Source: Pseudomonas hunanensis (lineage in GTDB: Bacteria; Pseudomonadota; Gammaproteobacteria; Pseudomonadales; Pseudomonadaceae). Taken from it: 64,000 bases of DNA. How positions within the stretch are numbered: position 1 is the stretch's first letter; each line of letters starts with the position of its first letter. Below, piece after piece: positions 54,948-64,000 of this stretch. The translations under genes were made by a program, and so were the position numbers. The notes under the pieces are model-generated. The model saw only the letters and a list, made by a program, of their open reading frames with translations, ran no database searches and was not told the origin of the DNA. The stretch is taken from positions 124,001 through 188,000 of the forward strand of contig NZ_QJRC01000088.1 of NCBI RefSeq assembly GCF_013393325.1, in the 5' to 3' direction.

Positions 54948-56143
54948 ACCGGGTAAACCTGGCGATCATCGGTGGTGGCCTGGTGGGTGCAAGCCTGGCC
55001 TTGGCGCTGCAGGCAGGGGCCAAGGCGCGTGGCTGGAAGATCCTGCTGATCGAGCCGTTCGCTCCCGGCGACAGCTTTCAGCCCAGCTACGATGCGCGCT
55101 CGTCGGCGTTGTCATTCGGCACCCAGCAGATCTATCAACAACTTGGCCTGTGGCAAGCCATCGGCCGCCGCGCCGAGCCGATCCGGCAGATTCACGTATC
55201 CGACCGTGGCCGCTTTGGCGCCACCCGCCTGGATGCCCTGGAAGAGGGAGTCCCGGCGCTGGGTTACGTGGTGGAGAACGCCTGGCTCGGGCAGTGCCTG
55301 TGGCAAGGGCTGGACAGCGAGGTGGTGAGCTGGCGCTGCCCGGCGGAAGTGACCGCGATGCAGGCCATCGAAGGCGGTTACCGCCTGCGGCTCAACGATG
55401 ACACCCAACTGGAATGCGACCTGGCGGTACTGGCCGACGGTGGCCGCTCCGGCCTGCGCGAGCAGCTGGGTATCCATGTGCGCCACACGCCTTACCAGCA
55501 GAGTGCGTTGATCGCCAACATCACCCCGGGTGAAGCCCACGGTGGCCAGGCTTTCGAGCGCTTCACCGAAGAGGGCCCCATGGCCCTGCTGCCGCTGCCG
55601 GAAAACCGCTGCGCATTGGTGTGGACCCGTCAGGGCATGGATGCACGGCGTCTGGCTGACATCGACGAGCGCAGCTTCCTGCGCGAGCTGCAGGGAGTGT
55701 TCGGCTATCGCCTGGGCGCGCTGCGCCAGGTGGGCGCACGGCACCTCTACCCGCTGTCGTTGATCGAGGCCCAGGAGCAGGTGCGGCCGCACCTGGTGGT
55801 GCTGGGCAACGCAGCGCACAGCCTGCACCCCATCGCCGGCCAAGGCTTCAACCTGTCGCTGCGTGACGTGCAGTCGCTGGCCGAAGCGTTGCTGGCCGGC
55901 CCGCAGCAGCCTGGCGACCTGACCACGCTGCAGGCCTATCACCAGCGCCAGCGCCTGGACCAGGCCATGACAATTGGCTTCTCCGACCAGGTCACCCGCC
56001 TGTTCGGCAGCAACCAGCCGCTGCTGGCCGCCGGGCGCAACCTTGGCCTGCTCGGGCTCGACCTGTTGCCACCGGCAAAAAGCTGGTTCGCCCGCCAGGC
56101 CATGGGCCTGGGCACCCGCCCTGATTCGCGGGGCCAGGCATGA
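54944..56143 (+). CDS. ubiH: 2-octaprenyl-6-methoxyphenol hydroxylase UbiH
   Basis: 399 residues, class A flavoprotein monooxygenase. FAD motifs: LAIIGGGLVGASLALALQAG, the DG motif LAVLADGGRSGLREQLG and GNAAHSLHPIAGQGFNLSLR. It hydroxylates the ubiquinone ring, probably at C-6 side of the pathway. ATGA overlap with pepP upstream and with the DUF4442 gene downstream indicates tight coupling. Distinguished from the second hydroxylase at 56626 by gene order as in E. coli. Confidence 0.92.
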   Translation: MNRVNLAIIGGGLVGASLALALQAGAKARGWKILLIEPFAPGDSFQPSYDARSSALSFGTQQIYQQLGLWQAIGRRAEPIRQIHVSDRGRFGATRLDALEEGVPALGYVVENAWLGQCLWQGLDSEVVSWRCPAEVTAMQAIEGGYRLRLNDDTQLECDLAVLADGGRSGLREQLGIHVRHTPYQQSALIANITPGEAHGGQAFERFTEEGPMALLPLPENRCALVWTRQGMDARRLADIDERSFLRELQGVFGYRLGALRQVGARHLYPLSLIEAQEQVRPHLVVLGNAAHSLHPIAGQGFNLSLRDVQSLAEALLAGPQQPGDLTTLQAYHQRQRLDQAMTIGFSDQVTRLFGSNQPLLAAGRNLGLLGLDLLPPAKSWFARQAMGLGTRPDSRGQA

Positions 56144-56622
56144 GCAACCCGCGTAAACTGGCACGTCGGGCGCGCATGCTGCGCTGGCTGCTGAACCTTT
56201 ACCCACCGTACCTGGGCGCCGGTATCCGTGTGCAGCACATCAGCCCGGACCTGCGCAGCGTCAAGGTGGCGATGAAACTGACGCGCTGGAACCGCAATTA
56301 CGTCGGTACCCAGTTCGGTGGCAGCCTGTATGCCATGGTCGACCCGTTCTACATGCTGTTGTTGATCGAGCAGCTGGGGCGCGACTACATCGTCTGGGAC
56401 AAGGCCGCCAGCATCGATTTCATCTCGCCGGGCAAAGGCCCGGTGTATGCCGAATTCCACGTCGATGATGCGCTGCTGGCCGACATCCGCCAGCAGACCG
56501 CCACCGGCAAGAAGTGCCTGCCGCGTTTGCAGGTCGATATCCGCGATGGTGCCGGCGAGCTGGTGGCGCGGGTCGATAAAACCCTATACGTGCGGCTCAA
56601 GCCGCAAGCGAGGCAGGCGTAA
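56140..56622 (+). CDS. DUF4442 hotdog-fold protein
   Basis: 160 residues. It has a PaaI-like hotdog pattern (RRARMLRWLLNLYPPYLGAG, VKVAMKLTRWNRNYVGTQFG, GSLYAMVDPFYMLLLIEQLG) belonging to DUF4442. Related proteins are acyl-CoA or aryl thioesterases, but the typical catalytic Asp/Glu cannot be fixed by eye. It lies between ubiH and ubiI with a 4-bp overlap on one side and 3 bp on the other, so its role may relate to ubiquinone or lipids; this is inference. Confidence 0.85.
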   Translation: MSNPRKLARRARMLRWLLNLYPPYLGAGIRVQHISPDLRSVKVAMKLTRWNRNYVGTQFGGSLYAMVDPFYMLLLIEQLGRDYIVWDKAASIDFISPGKGPVYAEFHVDDALLADIRQQTATGKKCLPRLQVDIRDGAGELVARVDKTLYVRLKPQARQA

Positions 56623-56625
56623 GGC

Positions 56626-57849
56626 ATGGAAATGCGCGCAGATCTGTTGATTGTCGGTGCCGGTATGGTCGGCAGCGCCCTGGCCCTGGCGTTGCGCCAC
56701 AGTGGCCTGCAAATCCTGTTGGTCGATGGTGGCCCGCTGACGGTCAAACCCTTCGACGCCCAGGCCCCGTTCGAGCCGCGTGTCAGCGCGCTGTCGGCGG
56801 CCAGCCAGCGCATCCTCGAGCGCCTTGGCGCCTGGGAAGGCATTGCCCAGCGGCGTGCCACGCCGTACACCGACATGCAGGTGTGGGATGGCAGTGGAAC
56901 CGGGCAGATTCACTTCTCGGCGGCCAGCGTGCATGCCCAGGTGCTCGGCCATATCGTCGAGAACCGGGTGGTGCAGGATGGCCTGCTGGAGCGCCTGCAT
57001 GACAGCGACATCGGCCTGCTGGCCAATGCGCGGCTGGAACAATTGCGCCGCTCTGGCGATGAGTGGCTGCTGACCCTGGCCGATGGCCGGCAACTGCGTG
57101 CACCGCTGGTGATCGCCGCCGACGGAGCAAACTCGGCGGTGCGGCGCCTGGCCGGCTGCGAAACCCGCGAGTGGGATTATCTGCACCATGCCATCGTCAC
57201 CAGTGTGCGCTGCAGTGCCGGGCACCAGAGTACGGCCTGGCAGCGCTTCACCGATGAGGGGCCGCTGGCTTTCCTGCCGTTGGTCCGCGATGGCCAGCAG
57301 GATTGGTGCTCGATTGTGTGGTCGACTACCCCGGAACATGCCGAGCAGTTGATGGCGCTGGATGAAGCGGCCTTCCTGCAGGCCCTGGAACGTGCCTTCG
57401 AGGGGCGCCTGGGCCATGTGCTGCAGGCCGACCCTCGGGTGTGCGTGCCGCTGCGCCAGCGCCACGCCAAGCGTTATGTGGATGAGGGCCTGGCGTTGAT
57501 CGGCGATGCTGCGCACACCATCCACCCGCTCGCGGGGCAGGGTGTGAACCTGGGCTTCCTGGATGCCGCGGTGCTGGCCGAGGTGCTGGTCAATGCCTGC
57601 GAGCGTGGCGAGCGGTTGGCGGATGTGAAGGTGTTGAGCCGTTACGAACGGCGGCGCATGCCGCACAACCTGGCGTTGATGGCGGCCATGGAAGGGTTCG
57701 AACGGTTGTTCCAGGCTGATCCGCTGCCGTTGCGCTGGTTGCGAAATAGTGGGTTGAAACTGGTGGAGAAGATGCCGGAGGCCAAGGCGGTGTTTGTGCG
57801 CCAGGCGCTGGGTTTGAGTGGGGACCTGCCGGATTTGGCCAAGGCTTGA
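56626..57849 (+). CDS. ubiI: UbiI/VisC-type ubiquinone hydroxylase
   Basis: 407 residues, same flavoprotein family as UbiH. LLIVGAGMVGSALALALRHS, VIAADGANSAVRRLAG and GDAAHTIHPLAGQGVNLGFL are the FAD and DG motifs. It sits where E. coli has ubiI (C5 hydroxylase), but the family also includes UbiF (C6), and some annotations call this gene ubiF; the choice is by synteny. Last gene of the operon. Confidence 0.85.
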   Translation: MEMRADLLIVGAGMVGSALALALRHSGLQILLVDGGPLTVKPFDAQAPFEPRVSALSAASQRILERLGAWEGIAQRRATPYTDMQVWDGSGTGQIHFSAASVHAQVLGHIVENRVVQDGLLERLHDSDIGLLANARLEQLRRSGDEWLLTLADGRQLRAPLVIAADGANSAVRRLAGCETREWDYLHHAIVTSVRCSAGHQSTAWQRFTDEGPLAFLPLVRDGQQDWCSIVWSTTPEHAEQLMALDEAAFLQALERAFEGRLGHVLQADPRVCVPLRQRHAKRYVDEGLALIGDAAHTIHPLAGQGVNLGFLDAAVLAEVLVNACERGERLADVKVLSRYERRRMPHNLALMAAMEGFERLFQADPLPLRWLRNSGLKLVEKMPEAKAVFVRQALGLSGDLPDLAKA

Positions 57850-57856
57850 GATTGCT

Positions 57857-57976
57857 GGGGCCGCTTTGCGGCCCATCGCGACACAAGGCCGCTCCTACAG
57901 GGATATCACAAGGCCAGAGGTCACTCGGGCCCTGTAGGAGCGGCCTTGCGTCGCGATGGGCTGCGCAGCAGCCCCC
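57857..57976. repeat. REP doublet of the GCGACACAAGGCCGC type
   Basis: Inverted units CATCGCGACACAAGGCCGCT and GGAGCGGCCTTGCGTCGCGA about 40 bp apart, with GGGGCCGCTTTGCGGCCC at the left and GGGCTGCGCAGCAGCCCC at the right. Same type as 28396-28500. Confidence 0.82.
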
Positions 57977-58014
57977 TCTGCAACATCCGGTAACGGCTAG
58001 GTAGATGAGCCAGA

Positions 58015-58035
58015 AAATGGGATTCACTACCATTT
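58015..58035. promoter_or_regulatory. Inverted repeat upstream of fbpA-like gene
   Basis: AAATGG-N9-CCATTT, 33 bp upstream of the ATG. It is a perfect 6-bp dyad of operator-like size, but it does not match the usual Fur box well. Confidence 0.3.
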
Positions 58036-58067
58036 GCACCTCTCAAACGATCCGAGGAGTGCTTCAC

Positions 58068-59069
58068 ATGTTGCCACGCAAGCCCCTACTGGCCGCTCTG
58101 GCCCTGACCCTGTTCGGCGGCACCGCCCAAGCAGCGGACGAAGTGGTGGTGTACTCCTCGCGCATCGACGAGCTGATCAAGCCGGTGTTCGATGCGTATA
58201 CCGCCAAGACCGGGGTCAAGATCAAGTTCATCACCGACAAGGAAGCCCCGCTGATGCAGCGCATCAAGGCCGAGGGCGACAACGGCGTGGCCGACCTGCT
58301 GCTGACCGTCGATGCCGGCAACCTGTGGCAGGCCGAGCAGATGGGCATTCTGCAGCCAATCAAGTCCGACATCATCGACCAGAACATTCCGCCGCAGTAC
58401 CGCGCCTCGTCCCATGACTGGACCGGCCTGAGCCTGCGCGCTCGCACCATCATCTACTCCACCGAGCGGGTCAAACCCGAGGAGTTGAGCACCTACGAAG
58501 CCCTGGCTGACAAGCAGTGGGAAGGCCGCCTGTGCCTGCGCACCGCGAAGAAAGTGTACAACCAGTCGCTGACCGCCACCCTGATCGAAACCCACGGTGA
58601 GGCGAAGACCGAGCAAGTCGTCAAAGGCTGGGTCAACAACCTGTCCACCGATGTGTTCTCCGACGACAACGCGGTGATCCAGGCCATCGAGGCCGGCCAG
58701 TGTGACGTGGGTGTGGTCAACACCTACTACTACGGCCGCCTGCACAAGCAGAACCCGAACCTGCCGGTGAAGATCTTCTGGCCCAACCAGGGTGATCGTG
58801 GGGTGCACGTGAACCTGTCGGGTATTGGCCTGACCAAGCATGCACCGCACCCGGAAGCCGCGAAAAAGCTGGTGGAATGGATGACGGGTGAAGAAGCGCA
58901 GAAGCTGTTCGCCGACATCAACCAGGAGTTCCCGGCCAACCCGAAGGTCAAACCATCGGATGAAGTGGCTGCGTGGGGCAGCTTCAAGGCCGACAGCATT
59001 CCAGTGGAAATCGCTGGCAAGCGCCAGGCTGAAGCCATTCGCCTGATGGATCGGGCTGGCTACAACTAA
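58068..59069 (+). CDS. Iron(III)-type ABC transporter substrate-binding protein (FbpA/FutA-like)
   Basis: 333 residues. A cleavable signal ([19 protein letters not shown]) precedes a class II periplasmic binding fold beginning [20 protein letters not shown]. The three tyrosines Y220-Y222 in VVNTYYYGR are the region that binds ferric iron in this family. CGAGGAGTG precedes ATG 58068. It is followed by the permease gene; no ATPase gene is in the window. Confidence 0.88.
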   Translation: MLPRKPLLAALALTLFGGTAQAADEVVVYSSRIDELIKPVFDAYTAKTGVKIKFITDKEAPLMQRIKAEGDNGVADLLLTVDAGNLWQAEQMGILQPIKSDIIDQNIPPQYRASSHDWTGLSLRARTIIYSTERVKPEELSTYEALADKQWEGRLCLRTAKKVYNQSLTATLIETHGEAKTEQVVKGWVNNLSTDVFSDDNAVIQAIEAGQCDVGVVNTYYYGRLHKQNPNLPVKIFWPNQGDRGVHVNLSGIGLTKHAPHPEAAKKLVEWMTGEEAQKLFADINQEFPANPKVKPSDEVAAWGSFKADSIPVEIAGKRQAEAIRLMDRAGYN

Positions 59070-59097
59070 GCGCCAGGCTTTATCCTTCCGGGGCCTA

Positions 59098-59190
59098 TCA
59101 GGGCCCTTTCGCGGGCACGCCCGCTCCCACAGGAACTGCACAGGATTCAAGCATCCTGCGGCCCCTGTGGGAGCGGGCATGCCCGCGAAC
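59098..59190. repeat. REP doublet between the binding protein and permease genes
   Basis: TCAGGGCCCTTTCGCGGGCACGCCC-type unit at the left and CCTGTGGGAGCGGGCATGCC facing it, inside a probable operon. It may lower expression of the permease relative to the binding protein. Confidence 0.8.
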
Positions 59191-59231
59191 GACCGCCGAG
59201 CGGTCGCAAATCAGCCACAGAGACAGTCAAC

Positions 59232-60854
59232 TTGCCCCACACCCCCCAACGCCGCTGGTACTTACCGGTCTCCTTGATCGCCGCCCTGGTGCTGCTGCCC
59301 CTGAGCGTGCTGCTGCTGTCCTGGCAATCGATTGATCTGCAGATCTGGTCGCACCTGCTCGACACCCAGATGACTCGCCTGCTCGGCAATACCCTGACGC
59401 TGGTGGTGGGTGTAGGCATCGGCGTCACCGTGCTGGGCGTCAGCCTCGCCTGGCTCACCAGCCTCTGCGAGTTCCCCGGTCGGCGCTGGCTGGACTGGGC
59501 GCTGATGCTGCCGTTCGCCATCCCGGCCTATGTACTGGCGTTCGTCTTCGTCGGCCTGCTGGACTTCGCCGGGCCGGTGCAAAGCGCCCTGCGTGAAGTG
59601 TTCGGGCCAATGCGCCTGCCTCGGGTGCGTTCCACCGGCGGGGTGATCATCGTTTTGGTGCTGGTGTTCTACCCCTATGTCTACTTGCTGGCACGCACGG
59701 CGTTCCTGGCCCAAGGCAAGGGCCTGATGGAGGCGGCGCGGGTGCTCGGGCTGTCGCCCCTGCAGGCATTCTGGCGTGTGGCACTGCCCATGGCGCGACC
59801 GGCGATCGGCGCCGGCATCGCGTTGGCACTGATGGAAACCCTGGCCGATTTCGGTGCGGTGGCGGTGTTCAACTTCGACACCTTCACCACTGCCATCTAC
59901 AAGACCTGGTACGGCTTCTTCAGCTTGTCCAGTGCAGCCCAACTGGCCAGCCTGCTGCTGTTGGCCGTCATGCTGGTGCTGTACGGCGAGCGCCGCGCGC
60001 GCGGTGCTAGCCGCAGTGGCAACGAACGGCCGCGCGCGCAGGCGCTGTATCACCTGCGTGGGGTCAAGGCGTTGCTGGCCAGTGGTTGGTGCCTGCTGGT
60101 GTTCGCCTGCGCTTTTGTCATCCCACTGCTGCAACTGTTGGTGTGGTTCTGGCAGCGCGGTCGGCATGACCTGGACGAGCGTTATGTCGGCCTGGTGCTG
60201 CACACCCTGTACCTGGGCGGCATGGCGGCGCTGGTCACGGTATGCGTGGCACTGCTGCTGGCCTTTGCCCGGCGCCAGGCGCCGACCGGCGGTATTCGCG
60301 CCGGGGTTGGCCTGGCCAACCTGGGGTATGCCTTGCCCGGTTCGGTGTTGGCGGTGTCGATCATGCTGGCCTTCAGTTACCTCGACAACCACCTGGTCAT
60401 CCCGCTGTCCAGCTGGCTGGGCGGGGCCGGCAAGCCGCTGCTGCTAGGCAGCCTTTCGGCGTTGCTGCTGGCCTACCTGGTGCGCTTCATCGCAGTGGCT
60501 TACGGGCCACTGGAGAGCAGCCTGGAACGCATTCGCCCGTCACTGCCCGAAGCCTCCCGAAGCCTCGGTGTCGGTGGCGCAAGATTGTTTTTCAAGGTGT
60601 ATCTGCCGCTGCTGGTACCCGGTGCCCTTAGCGCGGCATTGTTGGTGTTCGTCGACGTGCTCAAGGAAATGCCAGCCACCTTGCTGATGCGACCGTTCGG
60701 CTGGGACACCCTCGCCGTGCGGGTATTCGAGATGACCAGCGAGGGCGAGTGGGCGCGTGCCTCGCTGCCAGCATTGACGCTGGTGCTGGTGGGCCTGTTG
60801 CCGGTCATCGGCCTGATCCGCCGCTCGGCACGTCGACCCGGTCACAGTCACTGA
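59232..60854 (+). CDS. Iron-type ABC transporter permease (FbpB-like), TTG start
   Basis: 540 residues, two fused BPD_transp_1 domains with about 12 helices. The two EAA loops are EAARVLGLSPLQAFWRVALP and EASRSLGVGGARLFFKVYLP. The start is TTG 59232 (PHTPQRRWYLPVSL follows), preceded by a weak AGAGACAG. It pairs with the binding protein 160 bp upstream. The matching ATPase (FbpC) is not encoded here; the next gene is gcvT. Confidence 0.86.
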   Translation: MPHTPQRRWYLPVSLIAALVLLPLSVLLLSWQSIDLQIWSHLLDTQMTRLLGNTLTLVVGVGIGVTVLGVSLAWLTSLCEFPGRRWLDWALMLPFAIPAYVLAFVFVGLLDFAGPVQSALREVFGPMRLPRVRSTGGVIIVLVLVFYPYVYLLARTAFLAQGKGLMEAARVLGLSPLQAFWRVALPMARPAIGAGIALALMETLADFGAVAVFNFDTFTTAIYKTWYGFFSLSSAAQLASLLLLAVMLVLYGERRARGASRSGNERPRAQALYHLRGVKALLASGWCLLVFACAFVIPLLQLLVWFWQRGRHDLDERYVGLVLHTLYLGGMAALVTVCVALLLAFARRQAPTGGIRAGVGLANLGYALPGSVLAVSIMLAFSYLDNHLVIPLSSWLGGAGKPLLLGSLSALLLAYLVRFIAVAYGPLESSLERIRPSLPEASRSLGVGGARLFFKVYLPLLVPGALSAALLVFVDVLKEMPATLLMRPFGWDTLAVRVFEMTSEGEWARASLPALTLVLVGLLPVIGLIRRSARRPGHSH

Positions 60855-60977
60855 GGGTGCCAGCTGGCGACCTTGCGGCTACAATGCGCGGCATTCGCGC
60901 GGCGGGTACTTACAACAAGAGCTGACGACCCACGTCATCGACCGCCGCCGCTTCGCCACGCCCGGAAGGAGAAACCC

Positions 60978-62060
60978 ATGGGACAGCGCACGCTTTTGTA
61001 TGACCTGCATCTGGCGCTAGGCGCCAAGACGGTCGATTTCGGTGGCTGGGACATGCCCCTGCACTATGGCTCGCAGGTCGAGGAGCACCATCAGGTGCGC
61101 AGCGACTGCGGCGTCTTCGATGTTTCCCATATGACCGTGATCGATGTCGACGGCACCGATGCCACCGCTTGGCTGCAGCGTTTGCTGGCCAACGACGTGG
61201 CCCGCCTCGACGACGTCGGCAAGGCACTGTACAGCCCGCTGCTCCACGAGCAGGGTGGGGTAATCGACGACTTGCTCGTCTACCGCATGGAAAACGGCTA
61301 CCGCCTGGTCACCAATGCCGCCACCCGAGCCAAAGTGCTCGACTGGTTAGAGCAGCAGCGGGCCGGTTTCGCCGTGAACTTCCAGCCCCGTCCCGACCTG
61401 GCCATCCTCGCCATCCAGGGGCCGCATGCCCGCGAAAAGGTCGCCGCTTTGCTCAGCCCTGCACGCGCGGCCCTGATTCGTGAACTGCGCCCGTTCGAAG
61501 GCGTCGCCGAAGGTGACTGGTTCATTGCCCGCACCGGGTACACCGGTGAAGACGGCCTGGAGATCATCTTTCCAGGCGATCAAGCAGTGGCCTTCTTCAA
61601 CGACCTGGTCGGCGCCGGCATTGCCCCGAGCGGCCTTGGCGCCCGCGATACGTTGCGCCTGGAAGCCGGCATGAACCTGTACGGCCAGGACATCGACGAA
61701 AACCACACTCCGCTCACTTCCAACCTGGGCTGGAGCATCGCCTGGGAGCCCGCCGAGCGCGACTTCATCGGCCGTGCCGGCCTGTTGGCGGAAATCGAGC
61801 GCGGTGTGCAGGAGAAACTGGTCGGTCTGGTGCTGGAAGAGCGCGGCGTGCTGCGTGCCCACCAGGTGGTGCGCGTAGCCGGGATTGGCGAAGGGGAGAT
61901 CACCAGTGGTAGTTTCTCACCTACGCTGAGCAAGTCCATTGCCCTGGCGCGCGTGCCCATGGCGACCGGTGACCGGGCCGAAGTGGAAATTCGCGGCAAA
62001 TGGTACCCGGTGCGGGTGGTCAAACCGACCTTCGTGCGCCACGGCAAGATCCTGATCTGA
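60978..62060 (+). CDS. gcvT: Glycine cleavage system T protein (aminomethyltransferase)
   Basis: 360 residues. It begins [20 protein letters not shown], with the folate-binding region [20 protein letters not shown] and C-terminal barrel. It transfers the aminomethyl carbon from H protein to tetrahydrofolate. GGAAGGAGAAACCC precedes ATG 60978. TACAAT 60880-60885 is a possible -10. First gene of gcvT-gcvH-gcvP; no glycine riboswitch fits the 123-bp leader. Confidence 0.94.
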   Translation: MGQRTLLYDLHLALGAKTVDFGGWDMPLHYGSQVEEHHQVRSDCGVFDVSHMTVIDVDGTDATAWLQRLLANDVARLDDVGKALYSPLLHEQGGVIDDLLVYRMENGYRLVTNAATRAKVLDWLEQQRAGFAVNFQPRPDLAILAIQGPHAREKVAALLSPARAALIRELRPFEGVAEGDWFIARTGYTGEDGLEIIFPGDQAVAFFNDLVGAGIAPSGLGARDTLRLEAGMNLYGQDIDENHTPLTSNLGWSIAWEPAERDFIGRAGLLAEIERGVQEKLVGLVLEERGVLRAHQVVRVAGIGEGEITSGSFSPTLSKSIALARVPMATGDRAEVEIRGKWYPVRVVKPTFVRHGKILI

Positions 62061-62111
62061 ACAATTATCAACCGGCGGGCGTACCGCTGAGCCAATCGAG
62101 GAATTCAAGAC

Positions 62112-62495
62112 ATGAGCAATATCCCCGCCGACCTGCGTTTTGCCGAAAGCCATGAATGGGCTCGCCTGGAAGCCGACGGCAGCGTGACCGTGGGTATCAG
62201 CGACCACGCCCAGCAAGCCTTGGGTGACGTGGTGTTCGTCGAGTTGGCCGAAGTCGGCAAGGTATTCGCCGCTGGCGACGCTGCCGGCGTGGTCGAGTCG
62301 GTCAAGGCCGCTTCGGACATCTACGCCCCGATCGGTGGTGAAGTGATTGCCGTCAACGAAGAACTGGCCGACAGCCCAGAGCAGCTCAACGAAGAACCGT
62401 ACGGCGCGTGGATCTTCAAACTGAAGCCAAGCGACAAGGCCGAGCTGGACAAGCTGCTTGACGCTGCTGGTTACGCAGCAGCTATCGGCGAGTAA
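62112..62495 (+). CDS. gcvH: Glycine cleavage system H protein
   Basis: 127 residues. Lipoyl-lysine is Lys65 in [15 protein letters not shown]. It carries the aminomethyl group between P and T proteins. CGAGGAATT precedes ATG 62112. Lies 51 bp after gcvT; followed by a REP hairpin and gcvP. Confidence 0.95.
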   Translation: MSNIPADLRFAESHEWARLEADGSVTVGISDHAQQALGDVVFVELAEVGKVFAAGDAAGVVESVKAASDIYAPIGGEVIAVNEELADSPEQLNEEPYGAWIFKLKPSDKAELDKLLDAAGYAAAIGE

Positions 62496-62504
62496 CACCG
62501 CGTC

Positions 62505-62540
62505 GCCTGCTTCGCGGCTTTAGCCGCGAAGAGGCCAGGC
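62505..62540. repeat. REP-like hairpin between gcvH and gcvP
   Basis: GCCTGCTTCGCGGCTTTAGC followed by CGCGAAGAGGCCAGGC: long inverted repeat just after gcvH. It may stabilise the gcvTH message or end part of the transcripts. Confidence 0.7.
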
Positions 62541-62574
62541 CTGTGAGCAAGTTTCCCCGCAGAATCGGCAATCC

Positions 62575-62616
62575 CTTCCTAGACTTGTAAGTCTCCATGA
62601 GACCCGGTCTAGGAAG
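62575..62616 (+). promoter_or_regulatory. Hairpin overlapping the gcvP ribosome binding site
   Basis: CTTCCTAGAC (62575-62584) pairs perfectly with GTCTAGGAAG (62607-62616); the loop contains a second hairpin GTCTC-CAT-GAGAC. The 3' arm includes the AGGAAG part of the gcvP Shine-Dalgarno region. Translation control is possible. Confidence 0.5.
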
Positions 62617-62627
62617 AGAGCGTCGTC

Positions 62628-64000
62628 ATGTCCCAGTCGCCATCCCTGCATCAACTGCAAGAGCTCAACCCTTTCCTGCGTCGCCACCTGGGCCCCGATG
62701 CCGCCGAGCAGCAGGCCATGCTCAAGGTGCTGGGCGTCGCCAGCCGCAACGAGCTGATCGAGCAGACCGTACCGCCTGACATCCGCCTCAATCGCCCCCT
62801 CGACCTGCCGGCGGCGCTGGACGAACAGGCCGCCCTGGCCAAGCTCGCCGGTTACGCCGAACAGAACCAGGTGTGGACCAGCCTGATCGGCATGGGCTAC
62901 CACGGCACCATCACCCCCACGGTCATCCTGCGCAACGTGCTGGAAAACCCCGGCTGGTACACCGCCTACACGCCCTACCAACCGGAAATTGCCCAGGGCC
63001 GGCTCGAGGCGCTGCTGAACTTCCAGCAGATGGTCATCGACCTCACCGGCCTGGCCCTGGCCAATGCCTCGCTGCTCGATGAAGCCACCGCCGCCGCCGA
63101 GGCCATGGCCCTGGCCAAGCGGGTGGCGCGCAACAAGAGCAACGCGTTCTTCGCCGACGAACACTGCCACCCGCAGACCCTGTCGGTACTCAAGACCCGC
63201 GCCGAGGGCTTCGGCTTCGAGCTGATCGTCGATGCTGTGGATAACCTTGCCAATCACGCGGTGTTCGGCGCTTTGCTGCAGTACCCCGACACCCATGGCG
63301 AAGTGCGCGACTTGCGCCCGCTGATCGACCAGTTGCACAGCCAACAGGCCCTGGCCTGCGTGGCGGCCGACCTGCTCAGCCTGGTGGTGCTGGCGCCACC
63401 GGGGGAACTGGGTGCCGATGTGGTGCTGGGCTCGACCCAGCGCTTTGGTGTGCCGATGGGCTACGGCGGGCCCCACGCGGCCTATTTCGCCTGCCGCGAC
63501 GACTACAAACGGGCCATGCCGGGGCGCATCATCGGCGTATCGCGCGACGCCCGTGGTAACACGGCATTGCGTATGGCCCTGCAAACCCGCGAGCAGCATA
63601 TCCGCCGCGAGAAGGCCAACTCCAACATCTGCACGGCCCAGGTGCTGCTGGCCAACATTGCCGGCTTCTACGCGGTGTACCACGGCCCGGAAGGCCTGCA
63701 ACGCATCGCCCAGCGCGTGCACCGGCTGACCTTCATCCTGGCCGCCGGCCTTGAGGCCAAAGGCATCAAGCGGCTCAACCAGCACTTCTTCGACACCCTT
63801 ACCCTGGATGTTGGCGGGGCGCAGGCGGCCATCATCGAAAGCGCCGAAGCGGCGCACATCAACCTGCGCATTCTAGGGCGCGGGCATTTGGGCGTGAGCC
63901 TGGATGAAACGTGCAACGAGCATACGGTGCTGCGCCTGCTCGATATTTTCCTAGGCGTGGATCACGGCCTGGAAATCGCCGCCCTCGACCAGTTGGCCCT
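62628..64000 (+). CDS. gcvP: Glycine dehydrogenase (decarboxylating) P protein, partial
   Basis: The first 457 residues of a protein that is normally about 950 long; the right edge cuts it. [20 protein letters not shown] opens the family; [40 protein letters not shown] and [20 protein letters not shown] are conserved blocks of the N-terminal PLP-type half. The PLP-binding lysine lies in the missing half. It decarboxylates glycine onto the H protein's lipoyl arm. The AGGAAGAGAG before ATG 62628 lies partly in the hairpin at 62575-62616. Confidence 0.93.
   Translation, partial: MSQSPSLHQLQELNPFLRRHLGPDAAEQQAMLKVLGVASRNELIEQTVPPDIRLNRPLDLPAALDEQAALAKLAGYAEQNQVWTSLIGMGYHGTITPTVILRNVLENPGWYTAYTPYQPEIAQGRLEALLNFQQMVIDLTGLALANASLLDEATAAAEAMALAKRVARNKSNAFFADEHCHPQTLSVLKTRAEGFGFELIVDAVDNLANHAVFGALLQYPDTHGEVRDLRPLIDQLHSQQALACVAADLLSLVVLAPPGELGADVVLGSTQRFGVPMGYGGPHAAYFACRDDYKRAMPGRIIGVSRDARGNTALRMALQTREQHIRREKANSNICTAQVLLANIAGFYAVYHGPEGLQRIAQRVHRLTFILAAGLEAKGIKRLNQHFFDTLTLDVGGAQAAIIESAEAAHINLRILGRGHLGVSLDETCNEHTVLRLLDIFLGVDHGLEIAALDQLA

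Noticed and set aside
60855..60977. Glycine riboswitch before gcvT
   Set aside because: The leader is only 123 bp and shows none of the paired aptamer core sequences.

Overview
The window is a stretch of GC-rich gammaproteobacterial chromosome that fits the Pseudomonas putida group. The grounds are the aminoadipate branch of lysine catabolism (hglS, LysR regulator, amaB, amaA), the Pseudomonas RNA polymerase-binding protein SutA, the lptM-lysA-dapF-DUF484-xerC-HAD operon, the zapA-6S RNA-ygfA block, and many REP-type palindromes between genes. No tRNA or rRNA gene, CRISPR array, transposase or prophage gene was seen. It reads as core chromosome with a small accessory patch at about 6.7-12.6 kb.

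Layout. 1-5.3 kb: pipecolate/2-aminoadipate/2-oxoadipate catabolism; hglS is cut by the left edge. 5.3-12.4 kb: a cyclic-nucleotide-type MscS channel, two near-identical ycaC hydrolases flanking a small membrane protein, a Tat-exported amidohydrolase and a LysR regulator, then a small DUF3077-like gene behind a strongly structured leader. 12.7-19.5 kb: a K+/H+ antiporter, the ComM/YifB AAA protein, a large DUF4034/Sel1 protein, a molbindin, a gamma-glutamylcyclotransferase-like protein and ubiK. 19.6-22.4 kb: glnK-amtB behind a sigma54/NtrC promoter, then sutA. 22.4-28.4 kb: the lysA-dapF-xerC operon, cyaY, a DUF1289 gene and rnk. 28.5-34.6 kb: class I adenylate cyclase, a DUF188 protein, elbB, and a membrane hydroxylase that overlaps a dedA gene tail to tail.

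34.8-43.2 kb: polyphosphate metabolism (ppk and ppx, convergent), trxA, rho with a structured leader, and ubiD coupled to an iron-sulfur flavoreductase. 43.4-51.1 kb: chaC, a quinone oxidoreductase, a FliL-like secreted protein, a three-gene HlyD/ABC export operon and an EVE-domain gene. 51.3-57.8 kb: ygfA, 6S RNA, zapA and a ZapB-like coiled coil on the minus strand, back to back with ygfB-pepP-ubiH-DUF4442-ubiI. 58-64 kb: an iron-type ABC binding protein and permease without an ATPase gene, then gcvT-gcvH-gcvP, with gcvP cut by the right edge.

The most interesting parts are mostly non-coding: a leader with mutually exclusive and pseudoknot-forming pairings upstream of the DUF3077-like gene; a shared LysR-type palindrome at identical spacing before both ycaC copies; a hairpin-rich leader before sutA; a hairpin that overlaps the gcvP ribosome binding site; and a 21-bp palindrome between the LysR gene and amaB. 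All calls come from reading the sequence; no database search was run. Where a gene was given a start inside a longer open frame, the choice rests on the ribosome binding site or on the family's usual N-terminus.
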